Below, in pieces: positions 45,860 through 61,100 of a DNA stretch of 64,000 nucleotides; position 1 is the stretch's first letter; each line of letters starts with the position of its first letter. The notes under the pieces are model-generated. The model ran no database searches and had not been told where the DNA came from. It saw only the letters and a program-made list of their open reading frames with translations. Position numbers and translations under genes: made by a program. Where the stretch lies: assembly GCF_001425825.1 (NCBI RefSeq), contig NZ_LMDM01000014.1, positions 1 to 64,000 on the forward strand. Reading direction: 5' to 3'. Origin of the DNA: Rhizobacter sp. Root1238 (GTDB lineage Bacteria > Pseudomonadota > Gammaproteobacteria > Burkholderiales > Burkholderiaceae_C).

Positions 45860-48652
45860 TCACATGTCGCGCAGCACCGATTGCAGAGGCTGCAACTGGG
45901 CTTCGATGTCGGTCAGCATCGAGGCGTCCGCGGCCGCGCCACGGCGCAGCGCAGCCTCGAGCCGCTCTGCGGCGGCCGCAAGGCCGGTGGCGCCGAGCGT
46001 CGCGCCGGTCGACTTCAGGTCATGCGCCAGCCGCAGCGCCTGCGCCGCGTCGCCGGCCGCCTGCGCCGCCGCGAAACGGCCGCTCCACGCACCGATCGCG
46101 TCGCGCGCGGCGTGCAGCACGCGCAGGTAGAGGCCGACCTGGCCCTCCATGCGCGCGAGCGCCGTCGCGAGGTCGAAGCCGGGCAGCGCGGCCAGCGCCG
46201 GCAACGGCGGCGGCGCGTCCGCAAAGGCGGCGACCTCGGGGCGTTCGCCGGCACCCGCCTGCGGGTCCGCGCCGGTCAGCCGGGCGATCACGCGGCGCAG
46301 TTGCGCGCGCGAGAACGGCTTCGTCAGGTGCGCCTGGCAGCCGGCCTGCAGGCTGCGCCGCTCGTCGTCGGGCAGCGCGTTCGCGGTCAGCGCCACCACC
46401 GGCACCGGGGCGCTGCCGCGCCGGCGCTCCAGCGCGCGCAGCGCGGCCGTGGCCTGGTAGCCGTCCATGCCGGGCATCTGCACGTCCATCAGCACCAGGT
46501 CGTAGGGTTGCGACGCGAAGCGCTCGACCGCCGCCGCGCCGTCGTGCACCACGTCCATCCGGTGGCCTTCGCCTTCGAGGTAGGCCTGCACCAGCAGCAC
46601 GTTCTGCGGGTTGTCGTCGGCCAGCAGGATGCGCAGCGAGCTCTGCATCGCGCCGTGGGGCTCGGGCGTGCTCGGCGCCCACACCGCGACCGGCGCGTCG
46701 GTGCTGACCGGCAGCGCCAGCTCGACATGGAAGCACGAGCCCTCGCCCTCGCGGCTCTCGACGCCGAAGCGCCCGCCCATCAGCGCCACCAGCCGGCTGC
46801 TGATGGTCAGGCCCAGCCCGGTGCCGCCGTAGGCCCGCGCGACGCCGCTGTCGGCCTGCGTGAAGGCCTCGAAGATCGTGCGCTGCCGGTCGGCCGGGAT
46901 GCCGATGCCGGTGTCGCGCACCTCGAATCGCAGCAGTCCGGGCGCGTCGGCCACGCGGTGCACCGCCAGCGTCACGCTGCCGCGGTGCGTGAACTTCACC
47001 GCGTTGCCCAGCAGGTTGCGCAGCACCTGCGCGAGGCGCGGTGCGTCGCCGTTGACGACCGCCGGCAGCTCCGGGTCGAACTGCGTGACGAGCCGCAAGC
47101 CCTTCTGCGACGCACGCGCCTCGAACAGCACCGTCTGGCTCGCGACCAGCTCGACCAGCGAGAACGGCTGGCGGTGCAGCTCCAGCAGGCCGGCCTCGAT
47201 CTTCGACAGGTCGAGCAGGTCGTTCAGGATCTCCATCAGGCTCGCGCCGGCCGACTGGAACAGCGCGACGTGGCGGCCCTGGCGCTCGTCGAGCCGCGTC
47301 TGCGCGAGCAGCTCGGCCGAGCCGAGCAAGGCGTTCATCGGCGTGCGGATCTCGTGGCTCATGTGCGCGAGGAACTCGCTCTTCATGCGGCTGGCCGCCT
47401 CGGCGCCGGCGCGCTCGCGCTCCAGCTGCAGCCGCTCGGCGCGCAGCACGCGGCGGCCATGGCCGTGCGACAGCGCGGCCAGGCAGGCGGGCAGCACCAG
47501 CACCGGCAGCAGGTTCGACAGCTGCGCGCGCCACAGCACGCCGGCGGCATCGAGCAGCACCAGCGCGAGCACGGTGGCGGCGCACCACGCCAGGTCGGCG
47601 TGCGGACGCAGCATGCCGCGCCACAGCGCGACGGCACCGGGCAGCAGCGCGAGCAGCCACCACATCGCATCGAGTGCCGGACGCGGCGGCGCGAACAATG
47701 CGCCGGTCGCCAGCGCCGATTGCATCTGCGCGAGTGCCGCCGGGCCCCAGCGCGGACCGAGCGGCGTCTGCACGCGGTCGCTCAGCACCGCGCTCGCGCC
47801 GATCACGATGCTGCGGCCCTGCACCTGGCGGCGCAGCTCGTCGTCGCGCAGCTCGCCGCGCGCGGCCTGCACCACCGACAGGTAGGAGCGCAGCGCGACG
47901 CTGTCGCCGCGCGCCGGCCAGCGTGGCCGCACGCGGCTGGCCGCGTCGACCGGCCAGCGGTGATCGCCGGCCCGCGCCTGGCCCTCGGCGCAGGCGAGGG
48001 CGCCGGGCGCGAGTCCCTCGGCTGCCAGCAGCGAGGCCAGCGACAGGGCCGGCACGCCCCGCACGGTAGACGCATGCCACAGCGACAGCGCGCGCAACTG
48101 GCCGTCGTCGTCGGTCGGCATCGACACCATGCCGAGCACCGGCGAGGCGGCCATCAGCGCCGGGGACGGCATCAGCAGCCCCGGCCAGGCCTGCGCGCCG
48201 CAGCCGCCGGTGCCGGACTGCGGCGGCAACCACTCGCCATCGCCGGGCGGCTGCGGCGCCACGCTGACCGCCAGCACGATGCGGCCCCGGTGGCGCGCGA
48301 GCGTGGCGGCGAGCGCCGCATCGCCGTCGCGCGGGTCGGCCAGCAACACGTCGATCGCGACGCTGCGCGCGCCGATGTCCAGCAGGTACTCGGCGACCAG
48401 CGCGAGCAGGCTGCGGTCGGGCGGCCAGCCGCCGAACTGCGGTCGCAGCGCCTCGACCGACGCCTCGTCGATGTCGACCACCAGCACGCCGGGCGCGCCA
48501 TCGCGCGATGCGAGCACGCGCGCCTGCTGGTCGTGCCACGCGGTCTGCGCCGGCGCCAGCGTGCCGCTGGCGGCGATCAACCCGGCGAGCAGCGCGCTCG
48601 CCAGCAGCGCGAGGAGCACCGCGCGGCGGCCGGTCGGCGCGGGCCACTTCAC
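45860..48652 (-). CDS. CHASE2-domain hybrid sensor histidine kinase with receiver and HPt
   Basis: About 930 residues, start GTG at 48652 next to the FecR stop. The N-terminal signal anchor is followed by a CHASE2 extracytoplasmic domain (VVDIDEASVEALRPQFGGWPPD, IVIGASAVLSDRVQTPLG), three membrane segments, the dimerisation box MSHEIRTPMNALLG, the HATPase region (NLLGNAVKFTHRG, DTGIGIP, GTGLGLTIS), a receiver (DLVLMDVQMPGMDGYQA) and a C-terminal HPt (LRLAHDLKSTGATLGATG). So a full His-Asp-His relay is present. It is preceded by a LysM-FecR gene; CHASE2 and FecR proteins are often paired. Confidence 0.93.
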   Translation of the reverse strand: MKWPAPTGRRAVLLALLASALLAGLIAASGTLAPAQTAWHDQQARVLASRDGAPGVLVVDIDEASVEALRPQFGGWPPDRSLLALVAEYLLDIGARSVAIDVLLADPRDGDAALAATLARHRGRIVLAVSVAPQPPGDGEWLPPQSGTGGCGAQAWPGLLMPSPALMAASPVLGMVSMPTDDDGQLRALSLWHASTVRGVPALSLASLLAAEGLAPGALACAEGQARAGDHRWPVDAASRVRPRWPARGDSVALRSYLSVVQAARGELRDDELRRQVQGRSIVIGASAVLSDRVQTPLGPRWGPAALAQMQSALATGALFAPPRPALDAMWWLLALLPGAVALWRGMLRPHADLAWCAATVLALVLLDAAGVLWRAQLSNLLPVLVLPACLAALSHGHGRRVLRAERLQLERERAGAEAASRMKSEFLAHMSHEIRTPMNALLGSAELLAQTRLDERQGRHVALFQSAGASLMEILNDLLDLSKIEAGLLELHRQPFSLVELVASQTVLFEARASQKGLRLVTQFDPELPAVVNGDAPRLAQVLRNLLGNAVKFTHRGSVTLAVHRVADAPGLLRFEVRDTGIGIPADRQRTIFEAFTQADSGVARAYGGTGLGLTISSRLVALMGGRFGVESREGEGSCFHVELALPVSTDAPVAVWAPSTPEPHGAMQSSLRILLADDNPQNVLLVQAYLEGEGHRMDVVHDGAAAVERFASQPYDLVLMDVQMPGMDGYQATAALRALERRRGSAPVPVVALTANALPDDERRSLQAGCQAHLTKPFSRAQLRRVIARLTGADPQAGAGERPEVAAFADAPPPLPALAALPGFDLATALARMEGQVGLYLRVLHAARDAIGAWSGRFAAAQAAGDAAQALRLAHDLKSTGATLGATGLAAAAERLEAALRRGAAADASMLTDIEAQLQPLQSVLRDM

Positions 48653-48662
48653 CGCACGGCTC

Positions 48663-54099
<5,437 letters not shown>

Positions 54100-54225
54100 A
54101 CACGGGAATCCGCGGCCGCATTTCACGCTGATTTCACGCCCCCATCACCGATCCCGCTTGCGGCACTGAGATGATGCCGCCCGTGCGCCGTCGACAGCAT
54201 GGCGCGGATGGGGGAGGGGGAACCC

Positions 54226-55848
54226 GTGGGATTGAATCGAAAGCAGTGGGCCGGCATTGCCGTCGCAGCGGTGCTGGTGGCCGGCGGGATCGTCGTCGCG
54301 ACGATCGGCTGGGGACGCTACGGCGGCAGCATCAATGCGCTGGACGTGGACCTGGAGCATCCGCAGGCCTATGTGTCGACGCCGGCGCTGTCGAAGCTGC
54401 CGCGCGACCTGATCAAGGCGCCGGTGCTGCGCGACGTGCTGACCGAAGACTTCGCGTTCTACTACGAGGAGCATGAAAGCCGGCTCGGCCTGCAGGGCGC
54501 GCTGAAGCGCATCGCGTTCGAGCACGACACCACGCTCAGCGACAAGCTGATCGCGCTGGCGCTCGACGAACCGGCCGAGATGGCGTTCTGGACCGATGCC
54601 AAGGGCGCGCCGCGCCATTGGGTGATGGCGATGACGCGCGGCGTGCTGGCCCGCACGCTGCAGGGCGCCGCTGCGCTCGCCACCAACGACCGCCAGTTCA
54701 GCGTGATCGACCCGATCCGCGTCAACGGCGACACGCTGCCGGTCTACGCGTTGACGCTGTCGTCGCGCCGCACGCTGGCGCTGGTCGCGCAGGGCAACCG
54801 CGTCGTCGTGCTGAGCGACCCCGGCCTGCTGTTCGACGCCGAGCGCAAGGCCGATGCGCATTCGCGCGACATCGTCGCCGCGCTGCTGTCGGCCGATGCG
54901 AAGGCGCAGGCTGTGTACCGCCGCGGCTTCGGCCTCGGTGACGTGGACAAGAGCGGCAACGGGCACACCCTCGTCGCCGACGCGCGGCTGATGTCGTTCG
55001 GCTACCAGCATTTCTTCCCCGGCCTGCGGGCCTTGCGCTTCGACATCGCGCCCGGCGGCGCGGTGCTGGCGACCCAGCTGCGCGTCGACGGCCTCGCGGC
55101 GCTGCCGGCCGCACCGGCCGACCGCGGGCTGTGGTCCGCGCTGCCGGCCAACCCGGCGGCCTGCACGCTGCTGCCGGCCGACTGGACGCGCGCCCGCGGG
55201 GTCGCCGGCGCCCCCGGCTGGCCCGCGCTCGCCGACCAGCTCGACGGGCCGGCGGCGATCTGCTGGTACCCGCGTTCGCACTTCCACACGCCGCTCGTCG
55301 TCGCGCAGCTGCGCGAAGGCGCCGCCGACCCGTCGGCCTCGCTCGACGCACTGAGCGGCTGGCTGCTGCCGGCCAAGTCGACCGCACTGACACCGGCCGC
55401 GCGCACCGGCGCCCAGCGCTGGCAGCGCGAGGTGCGTGCACCGTGGGGCCCGCATGGCGACGCGACGGCCACCACCTACCGGCCGACGCTCGCCCGCCAG
55501 GGCCGCTGGCTGACGTTCTCGCCCGACGATGCGCTGGTCGACCAGGCGCTCGATGCCCAGGCGCGCCGCTTCCCGAGCGTGGCCGACAGCCTGCCGGCCG
55601 GGCCGGCGACGCTGGCGGTGATCGCGCCACGCCAGGCGGCCGAGCTGGCCCGGCGCGAGGCCTTCGAGGTGCTGCCCCAGGAGCAGGAACTGTTCCGGCG
55701 CGCCGCCGAGCGCCAGCTGGTGCCGCGCCTCGATGCGCTCGGCAAGCTGCCGACGGCACGCGCGGTGGCGGCCGGCAAGCCGGACGCCGAAGGCTGGGTT
55801 GCGCTCGACTGGCAGCCGTTCCCGTTGGCCGGCGCGAAGACCCGCTGA
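54226..55848 (+). CDS. yfaA: YfaA-like protein (DUF2138)
   Basis: 540 residues from a GTG at 54226 that has a strong GGGGGAGGGGG ribosome site; an ATG at 54199 would add nine residues. A single N-terminal membrane helix (WAGIAVAAVLVAGGIVVATIGW) leads to a large periplasmic domain of the DUF2138 family, including FYYEEHESRLGLQGALKRIAFEHD and GLGDVDKSGNGHTLVADARLMSFGYQHFFPGLRALRFD. In the E. coli yfa and Pseudomonas mag clusters this protein anchors the alpha-2-macroglobulin complex at the inner membrane. It is the first gene of the operon; the next gene overlaps its stop. Confidence 0.88.
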   Translation: MGLNRKQWAGIAVAAVLVAGGIVVATIGWGRYGGSINALDVDLEHPQAYVSTPALSKLPRDLIKAPVLRDVLTEDFAFYYEEHESRLGLQGALKRIAFEHDTTLSDKLIALALDEPAEMAFWTDAKGAPRHWVMAMTRGVLARTLQGAAALATNDRQFSVIDPIRVNGDTLPVYALTLSSRRTLALVAQGNRVVVLSDPGLLFDAERKADAHSRDIVAALLSADAKAQAVYRRGFGLGDVDKSGNGHTLVADARLMSFGYQHFFPGLRALRFDIAPGGAVLATQLRVDGLAALPAAPADRGLWSALPANPAACTLLPADWTRARGVAGAPGWPALADQLDGPAAICWYPRSHFHTPLVVAQLREGAADPSASLDALSGWLLPAKSTALTPAARTGAQRWQREVRAPWGPHGDATATTYRPTLARQGRWLTFSPDDALVDQALDAQARRFPSVADSLPAGPATLAVIAPRQAAELARREAFEVLPQEQELFRRAAERQLVPRLDALGKLPTARAVAAGKPDAEGWVALDWQPFPLAGAKTR

Positions 55849-56486
55849 TGTCGCGCGCTCCCTTCACGCGGCGCACGCTGCTGCTGGCCGGTGCGCTGCT
55901 GGCGACCGGCAGCCAGGCGGCGCCGGCGCGCCTCGACCGCGCGCAGTCGCAGCGCTTTCGCGACTGGATGACGCTGCTGATCCATGCGCAGATCGAGCGC
56001 GGCCCGACGCCGCGCTGGACGCACCGCGACTGCGCCGGCCTGGTGCGCTTCGCGGTCGCCGAATCGCTGCGCGAGCACGACCTGGCCTGGCGGCGCGCCA
56101 ACGGCCTGCTCGGCATGCGGCTGCCGGCCGACCTCGACACCGGCAGCACCCAGCCGCTGCGCCATGCGTGGCGGCGGGCCGACGGTACGCGCGATGCCTT
56201 CGTCGGCGCGCTCGAGCTGGTGCAGGAGAACACCCGCCCGGTCGCGCGCCAGCTGACGCAGGCGGTGGCCGGCGACCTGCTGTTCTACGACTTCGGCGAC
56301 GAGCAGCACCTGATGGTCTGGATGGGACGCTACATCGCGTACCACACCGGCCGCATCGAAGCCCACGACAACGGCCTGCGCGCGGTGCGCGCCGACCAGC
56401 TCCTCGGATGGAAGGACACGCGCTGGCGGCCTTCCGACGACAACCCCAACTTCTCGGGCGTCCATCGACTGGCGTTCCTCGCATGA
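55848..56486 (+). CDS. yfaT: YfaT-like protein (DUF1175)
   Basis: 212 residues. The signal peptide has an RR pair (FTRRTLLLAGALLATGSQA). The mature part has RWTHRDCAGLVRFAVAES with Cys62 and later HLMVWMGRYIAYHTG, which resemble the Cys-His dyad of NlpC/P60 peptidoglycan hydrolases (DCSG...H), although this family is only known as DUF1175. Its ATG overlaps the yfaA stop as TGATG, and its end overlaps yfaS. It is the second member of the alpha-2-macroglobulin operon. Confidence 0.87.
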   Translation: MSRAPFTRRTLLLAGALLATGSQAAPARLDRAQSQRFRDWMTLLIHAQIERGPTPRWTHRDCAGLVRFAVAESLREHDLAWRRANGLLGMRLPADLDTGSTQPLRHAWRRADGTRDAFVGALELVQENTRPVARQLTQAVAGDLLFYDFGDEQHLMVWMGRYIAYHTGRIEAHDNGLRAVRADQLLGWKDTRWRPSDDNPNFSGVHRLAFLA

Positions 56487-59400
56487 AGACCTTGACCAAG
56501 ATTTCCTGGCCCGCCCTCGCTCTGGCCGCGTTGCTCGCCCTGCCGCCGGTGGCGCCCGCCGCGCCGCCCGCGGGCCCGGTGCCGCTGCCGAATGCCTGGG
56601 CACCGTTCTCCGGCGAACCGTTCTTCCTGCTGTCGGACGCGACCTTCGGCAGTGCCGACATCGCGAAGGTGCGGCTCGAGGTCAACGCGCCGCAGATGCT
56701 CGAGCAGGCCGGCGGCGTCGACGTGCTGGTCTACCGCATCCCGCAGCCGCTCGATTTCCTGCAGCGGCAGAAGAACCTGCACCGCGTGCAGGTCGATGCG
56801 CGGCCGGCCGAGCCGGGGCTGTCGAACACGCTGACCCACCTGTGGGACAACTGGGCCGTCAAGTCGCGCCTCGCGTGGCAGAAGCTGTTCTCCAGCGAGG
56901 CTCGCCAGGCCGTCACCGCGCAGGCGCCGGCGCTGAAGACGCCGCAGGGGCTGACGAAGCCGTCGAGCTTCGAGGAGCCGCCGCAGTTCAAGCCGATTGC
57001 CGGCCTCGCGGTGATCGAGCGCTTCCGCTACCCGGTGGAGGCCGCCAGGCCGATCGAGCCGCCGAAGGACCTGAAGCTCGCCGGCAGCAGCAGCGAGTTC
57101 ATCAACCCGTCGCAGGGCAACGTCTGGGTGCCGATCGGCAAGCGCGCGCCGGGGCTGTACCTGGTCGAGGCGATCGCCGGCCAGCACCGCGCGACGACGC
57201 TGCTGTTCGTCAGCGACACCGTCGCGCTGACCAAGGTGTCGGGCGAGCAGATGCTGGTGTGGGCCGCGCAGCGCGGCAATGGCGCCGCGGTGCCGAAGAC
57301 CCGCGTGGTGTGGACCGACGGCATCGGCGTGCTGAAGAGCGGCGCGGCCGACGCCCAGGGCCTGGTGCGGCTCGACCGCAAGGCGCCCGAGCAGACCTAC
57401 GTGTTCGGCGAAGACCCGGCCGGCGGCGTCTTCGTCTCCGAGAACTTCTATTACGACAGCGAGATCTACGCGGCCAAGGTCTATGCCGTGACCGACCGCC
57501 CGCTGTACCGCCCCGGCGACTGGGTGCAGGTGAAGGTGAGCGGCCGCGAGTTCCGCAGCGCGCGCGAATCGGTGAGCCTGAAGGACGGGCCGCTCGCACT
57601 GCAGGCCCTCGACCCGGCCGGCCAGGTGATCGCGACCCAATCGCTGCGCTTCAGCGGCACGCAAGGCGCGGACACCCGCTTCGCGCTGCCCGACAACGCG
57701 GCGGCCGGCGGCTACGAGCTGCGCCTCGCGATGGGCGACGATGTCTACACCGCGGCCTTCCGCGTCGCCGACTACCAGAAGCCGCATTTCGAGATCACGC
57801 TGCTGGCCGACAAGCCCGGCTTCGCGACCGGCGAGCGCGTCAGCGGCAAGCTGCAGCTGAACTACCCGGACGGCAAACCGGTCGCCCATGCCCGCGTCAG
57901 CCTGACGGCCCGCGCGCAGAAGCTGACGATGGTCGAAGGCGAGCTCGACTACGGCGGCCAGTTCCCGCTGAAGCTGACGCAGGACGAGCTGCAGACCGAT
58001 GGCAGCGGCGTCGCGAGCTTCTCGCTGCCGCCGGCCGACCAGCCGAGCCGCTACATCCTGACGGCACTCGCGACCGATGGCGCGGCCTGGCGCGTGCGCA
58101 CGTCGAAGGAGATCCTGGTCGAGCGCGGCAGCGGTTCGTACAAGCTGACGCCGGACCGCCAGTTCTCGAAGCCGGACGAGCCGGTCGCGTTCACCGTCAG
58201 CGCCGGCGCGCAGTCGTCGGCCGACGCGGCGCGCCCGGCGCGCTGGGAATGGCTGCGGCTGGAGAACCGCGCGAAGGAATCGGGCGCCATGCCGGCGGCC
58301 GGCGACGCGCTGACCCTGCGCTTCCCGCAGCCCGGCGCCTACACCGTGTCGCTGCGCGATGACAAGGGCCGCCTCGTCGGCGCCGCCAGCCACTGGGTCA
58401 GCGGCGACGGCCTGAAGGCGCCGGCCGGCAGCGTCACGATGGTGTTCAACCGCGCCGCCTACCGCGCCGGCGACACCGCCGAGCTGCTGCTGAGCTTTCC
58501 GGAGCCGATCGACCACGCGCTGCTGACGCTGGAGCGCGACCGCGTCGAAGCGACCGCGGTGCTCGGCGAATCGGTCGACTGGGTGAAGAGCGAGCGCCTC
58601 GGCCCGACGCAATGGAAGCTGACGCTGCCGGTGCGCGAGGAGATGAGCCCGAACATGACGGTGTCGGTCGCCTACGTGAAGAACGGCGACTACGTGTTCC
58701 AGAACCAGGGCCTGCTGGTCGAGCAGCCGCGCGTCGCGCTCGCGCTGCGCACCGACAAGCCGGTCTACGCGCCGGGCGAGCTGGTCACGGTCGACATCGA
58801 CACGCGGCTCGGCGGCAAGCCGGTGCCGGCCGAGGTCGCGGTCGGCGTCGTCGACGAGATGATCTACGTGCTGCAGCCGGAGATCGCGCCGTCGATCGAG
58901 GACTTCTTCTACCACCCGCGCCGCAACAACGTGCGCACCAGCGCCAGCCTGTCCTTCATCGGCTACGACCTCGCGACCAGCAAGCTCGGCGTGCTGCCGT
59001 CGTCGCGCCAGGTGAACGAGCGCGCGGTGAAGGTGCTGGAGCGGCCGCGCCGCGACAACGTCGACACGGCGGCCTGGGAGCCGAAGCTGACGACCGATGC
59101 GAGCGGCCATGCGCGCTTCACGTTCCGCATGCCCGATTCGCTGACGCGCTGGCGCATCACCGCACGCGCGATGCAGGCCGGCGGCGCGGTCGGCCAGCAG
59201 GTCGGCTGGGTGCGCTCGGACAAGCCGTTCTACGCCAAGTGGACCAGCCCCGACTGGCAGCGCGAGGGCGACCGCGCGCAGGCGTCGATCGCGCTGTTCA
59301 ACCAGACCGGCCAGCCGGCGCGCGTCGAATGGGAAGCGCGCGGTGCCGGCGTCGAGCGCAAGGACACGCTGAGCGTGCAGCCGGGCATCAACTTCATCGC

Positions 59401-61093
59401 GCTGCCGATCGCGGCCGACCGCATCGGTGCCGCCGGCGTCAGCCTGGTGCTGCGCCAGGACGGCCGCGTCGTCGACCAGCTCGACACCACGCTGCAGCGC
59501 CTGCCGGTGGCCTGGCGCGCGCCGCGCGAGCAGGTGCTGGACATCAGCACCGGCAGTGCCGCGTTGAAGCTGCCGGCGGACGCGACCCGCGTGCGCGTGG
59601 CCTTCGCGCAGGACCTGGCGGCCGGTGCCTTCAACCGCTGGATGGAGGAGCTGATCGACTTCCCGTACGGCTGCGTCGAGCAGACGGCGAGCCGCATGCT
59701 GCCGCTGTCGATCGCGCTGCAGTCGCTGTCGCCGGCCCAGCAGCCGCTGGCGCCTCAGCTGACGCAGCGGCTGTCGACGGCGCGGCTGTCGCTCGCGCAG
59801 ATGGCCGGCCCGCAGGCGCGCTTCGGCTGGTGGGGCCGCGGCATGAGCGACGACGCGTTCATGACCGCGTATGCCTACTACGCCGATTGGCGCGCGACGC
59901 AGGCGCTGCGCACCAGCCTGCCGGACGAGCACTGGCAGCGCCTGCTCGACGTGTATGCGAAGGAGGGCAGCGCGCTGCCGCGGATCCAGCGGGCACTGGT
60001 GCTGTCGTGGATGCAGGAGATGGGGTTGTCGGTGGGCGCGATGAATGCGAGCCTGATCGAGGAACTGGGCGCCCAGGCGGCCGCGCCGGTGCCGGTCTCG
60101 ATGCGGGATGGCAGCTGGGTGATGACGGAGGGGGCCGCCGCCGGTTCGCGCGACATCGCGCTGGTGCTGGCGCTCGACACCGCGCTGCGGGCGAAAGGCT
60201 CGGTCACGGTCGACCAGCGCGCGGCCGGCGATGCGGCCGCCGCGCGACTCGGCGACTCGCCGTCTCCGTTCGTGCAGTCGCTGCTGATGGCGACGCGCCG
60301 CAGTGGCACCGAGAAGGCCGGTGAGCTGCTGGGCCAGGTGGGTGCCGGCATGCCGACCTTCGACCGCTCGCAGACGCTGCTGTGGTTGCAGCGCGCGCTC
60401 GGCCGCAAGCCGGACGCCGCCGTCTCCGATGTGGCGCTGGCCGCACCGTGGCAGCGCAGCGTGGGCAGCAGCGGCGACGTGGTGTGGACCTTGCCCGCGG
60501 GTGAGGCGCTGCCGGCCACGCTGGCCGTGCCGGCCGGCGGCAAGGCGGCCTGGGCCTACGTCAGCTACGACAGCAGCGAGGCGCAGGCGCCGGTGCTGCC
60601 GGTGACGATCGAGCGCACGCTGTGGCGCGTGGTGACGGCGCCGAAGCCGGCCGCCGCGTCGCAGCCGGCGGGGCAACAGGCGTCTCCCGACAGCGCACGC
60701 ATGAACGTCACGCTGGAGCGGGTCTCGCCCGGCACGGCACTGGACACCAACACGCTGTACCTGGACCAGATCAAGCTCGGTGCGCCGAAGGCGATGCGCT
60801 GGGCGCTGGTCGAGGCGGCTCTGCCGCCCGGCGCGGCAGTGGAGGCCAGCACCTGGGGCCTGGACCTGAACGGCCAGCCGCTGGAGCGCGCGCAGCACGA
60901 GCCGACGCCGCAGGGCTATGCGGTACCGGTCGAGAAGCTGGAGGCCGGCGGCACGGTCACGCTGCGCCACCTGGTGCGCTTCGCGCAGCGCGGCCAGTTC
61001 AAGCTGCCGCCGACGCGGGTGCACCGCATGTACCAGCCGGAGGCCAAGGGCGTCGACGGCAGCGGTGCCTGGTCCACGGTCGAGGTCCGCTGA
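56483..61093 (+). CDS. yfaS: Bacterial alpha-2-macroglobulin, YfaS/MagD type
   Basis: 1536 residues, very close to the 1534 of E. coli YfaS. It has a signal peptide (ALALAALLALPPVAPA) without a lipobox. Repeated macroglobulin domains lead to VTDRPLYRPGDWVQVKVSGRE (MG3-like), the bait-containing middle, ALRTDKPVYAPGELVTVDIDTR, the alpha-2-macroglobulin domain PDSLTRWRITARAMQAGG, and FPYGCVEQTASRMLP. C1064-V-E-Q1067 is the CxEQ thioester pattern, not expected of every YfaS-type protein. It traps proteases in the periplasm. It is the third gene of yfaATSQP. Confidence 0.94.
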   Translation: MKTLTKISWPALALAALLALPPVAPAAPPAGPVPLPNAWAPFSGEPFFLLSDATFGSADIAKVRLEVNAPQMLEQAGGVDVLVYRIPQPLDFLQRQKNLHRVQVDARPAEPGLSNTLTHLWDNWAVKSRLAWQKLFSSEARQAVTAQAPALKTPQGLTKPSSFEEPPQFKPIAGLAVIERFRYPVEAARPIEPPKDLKLAGSSSEFINPSQGNVWVPIGKRAPGLYLVEAIAGQHRATTLLFVSDTVALTKVSGEQMLVWAAQRGNGAAVPKTRVVWTDGIGVLKSGAADAQGLVRLDRKAPEQTYVFGEDPAGGVFVSENFYYDSEIYAAKVYAVTDRPLYRPGDWVQVKVSGREFRSARESVSLKDGPLALQALDPAGQVIATQSLRFSGTQGADTRFALPDNAAAGGYELRLAMGDDVYTAAFRVADYQKPHFEITLLADKPGFATGERVSGKLQLNYPDGKPVAHARVSLTARAQKLTMVEGELDYGGQFPLKLTQDELQTDGSGVASFSLPPADQPSRYILTALATDGAAWRVRTSKEILVERGSGSYKLTPDRQFSKPDEPVAFTVSAGAQSSADAARPARWEWLRLENRAKESGAMPAAGDALTLRFPQPGAYTVSLRDDKGRLVGAASHWVSGDGLKAPAGSVTMVFNRAAYRAGDTAELLLSFPEPIDHALLTLERDRVEATAVLGESVDWVKSERLGPTQWKLTLPVREEMSPNMTVSVAYVKNGDYVFQNQGLLVEQPRVALALRTDKPVYAPGELVTVDIDTRLGGKPVPAEVAVGVVDEMIYVLQPEIAPSIEDFFYHPRRNNVRTSASLSFIGYDLATSKLGVLPSSRQVNERAVKVLERPRRDNVDTAAWEPKLTTDASGHARFTFRMPDSLTRWRITARAMQAGGAVGQQVGWVRSDKPFYAKWTSPDWQREGDRAQASIALFNQTGQPARVEWEARGAGVERKDTLSVQPGINFIALPIAADRIGAAGVSLVLRQDGRVVDQLDTTLQRLPVAWRAPREQVLDISTGSAALKLPADATRVRVAFAQDLAAGAFNRWMEELIDFPYGCVEQTASRMLPLSIALQSLSPAQQPLAPQLTQRLSTARLSLAQMAGPQARFGWWGRGMSDDAFMTAYAYYADWRATQALRTSLPDEHWQRLLDVYAKEGSALPRIQRALVLSWMQEMGLSVGAMNASLIEELGAQAAAPVPVSMRDGSWVMTEGAAAGSRDIALVLALDTALRAKGSVTVDQRAAGDAAAARLGDSPSPFVQSLLMATRRSGTEKAGELLGQVGAGMPTFDRSQTLLWLQRALGRKPDAAVSDVALAAPWQRSVGSSGDVVWTLPAGEALPATLAVPAGGKAAWAYVSYDSSEAQAPVLPVTIERTLWRVVTAPKPAAASQPAGQQASPDSARMNVTLERVSPGTALDTNTLYLDQIKLGAPKAMRWALVEAALPPGAAVEASTWGLDLNGQPLERAQHEPTPQGYAVPVEKLEAGGTVTLRHLVRFAQRGQFKLPPTRVHRMYQPEAKGVDGSGAWSTVEVR

Positions 61094-61100
61094 AGCACCC

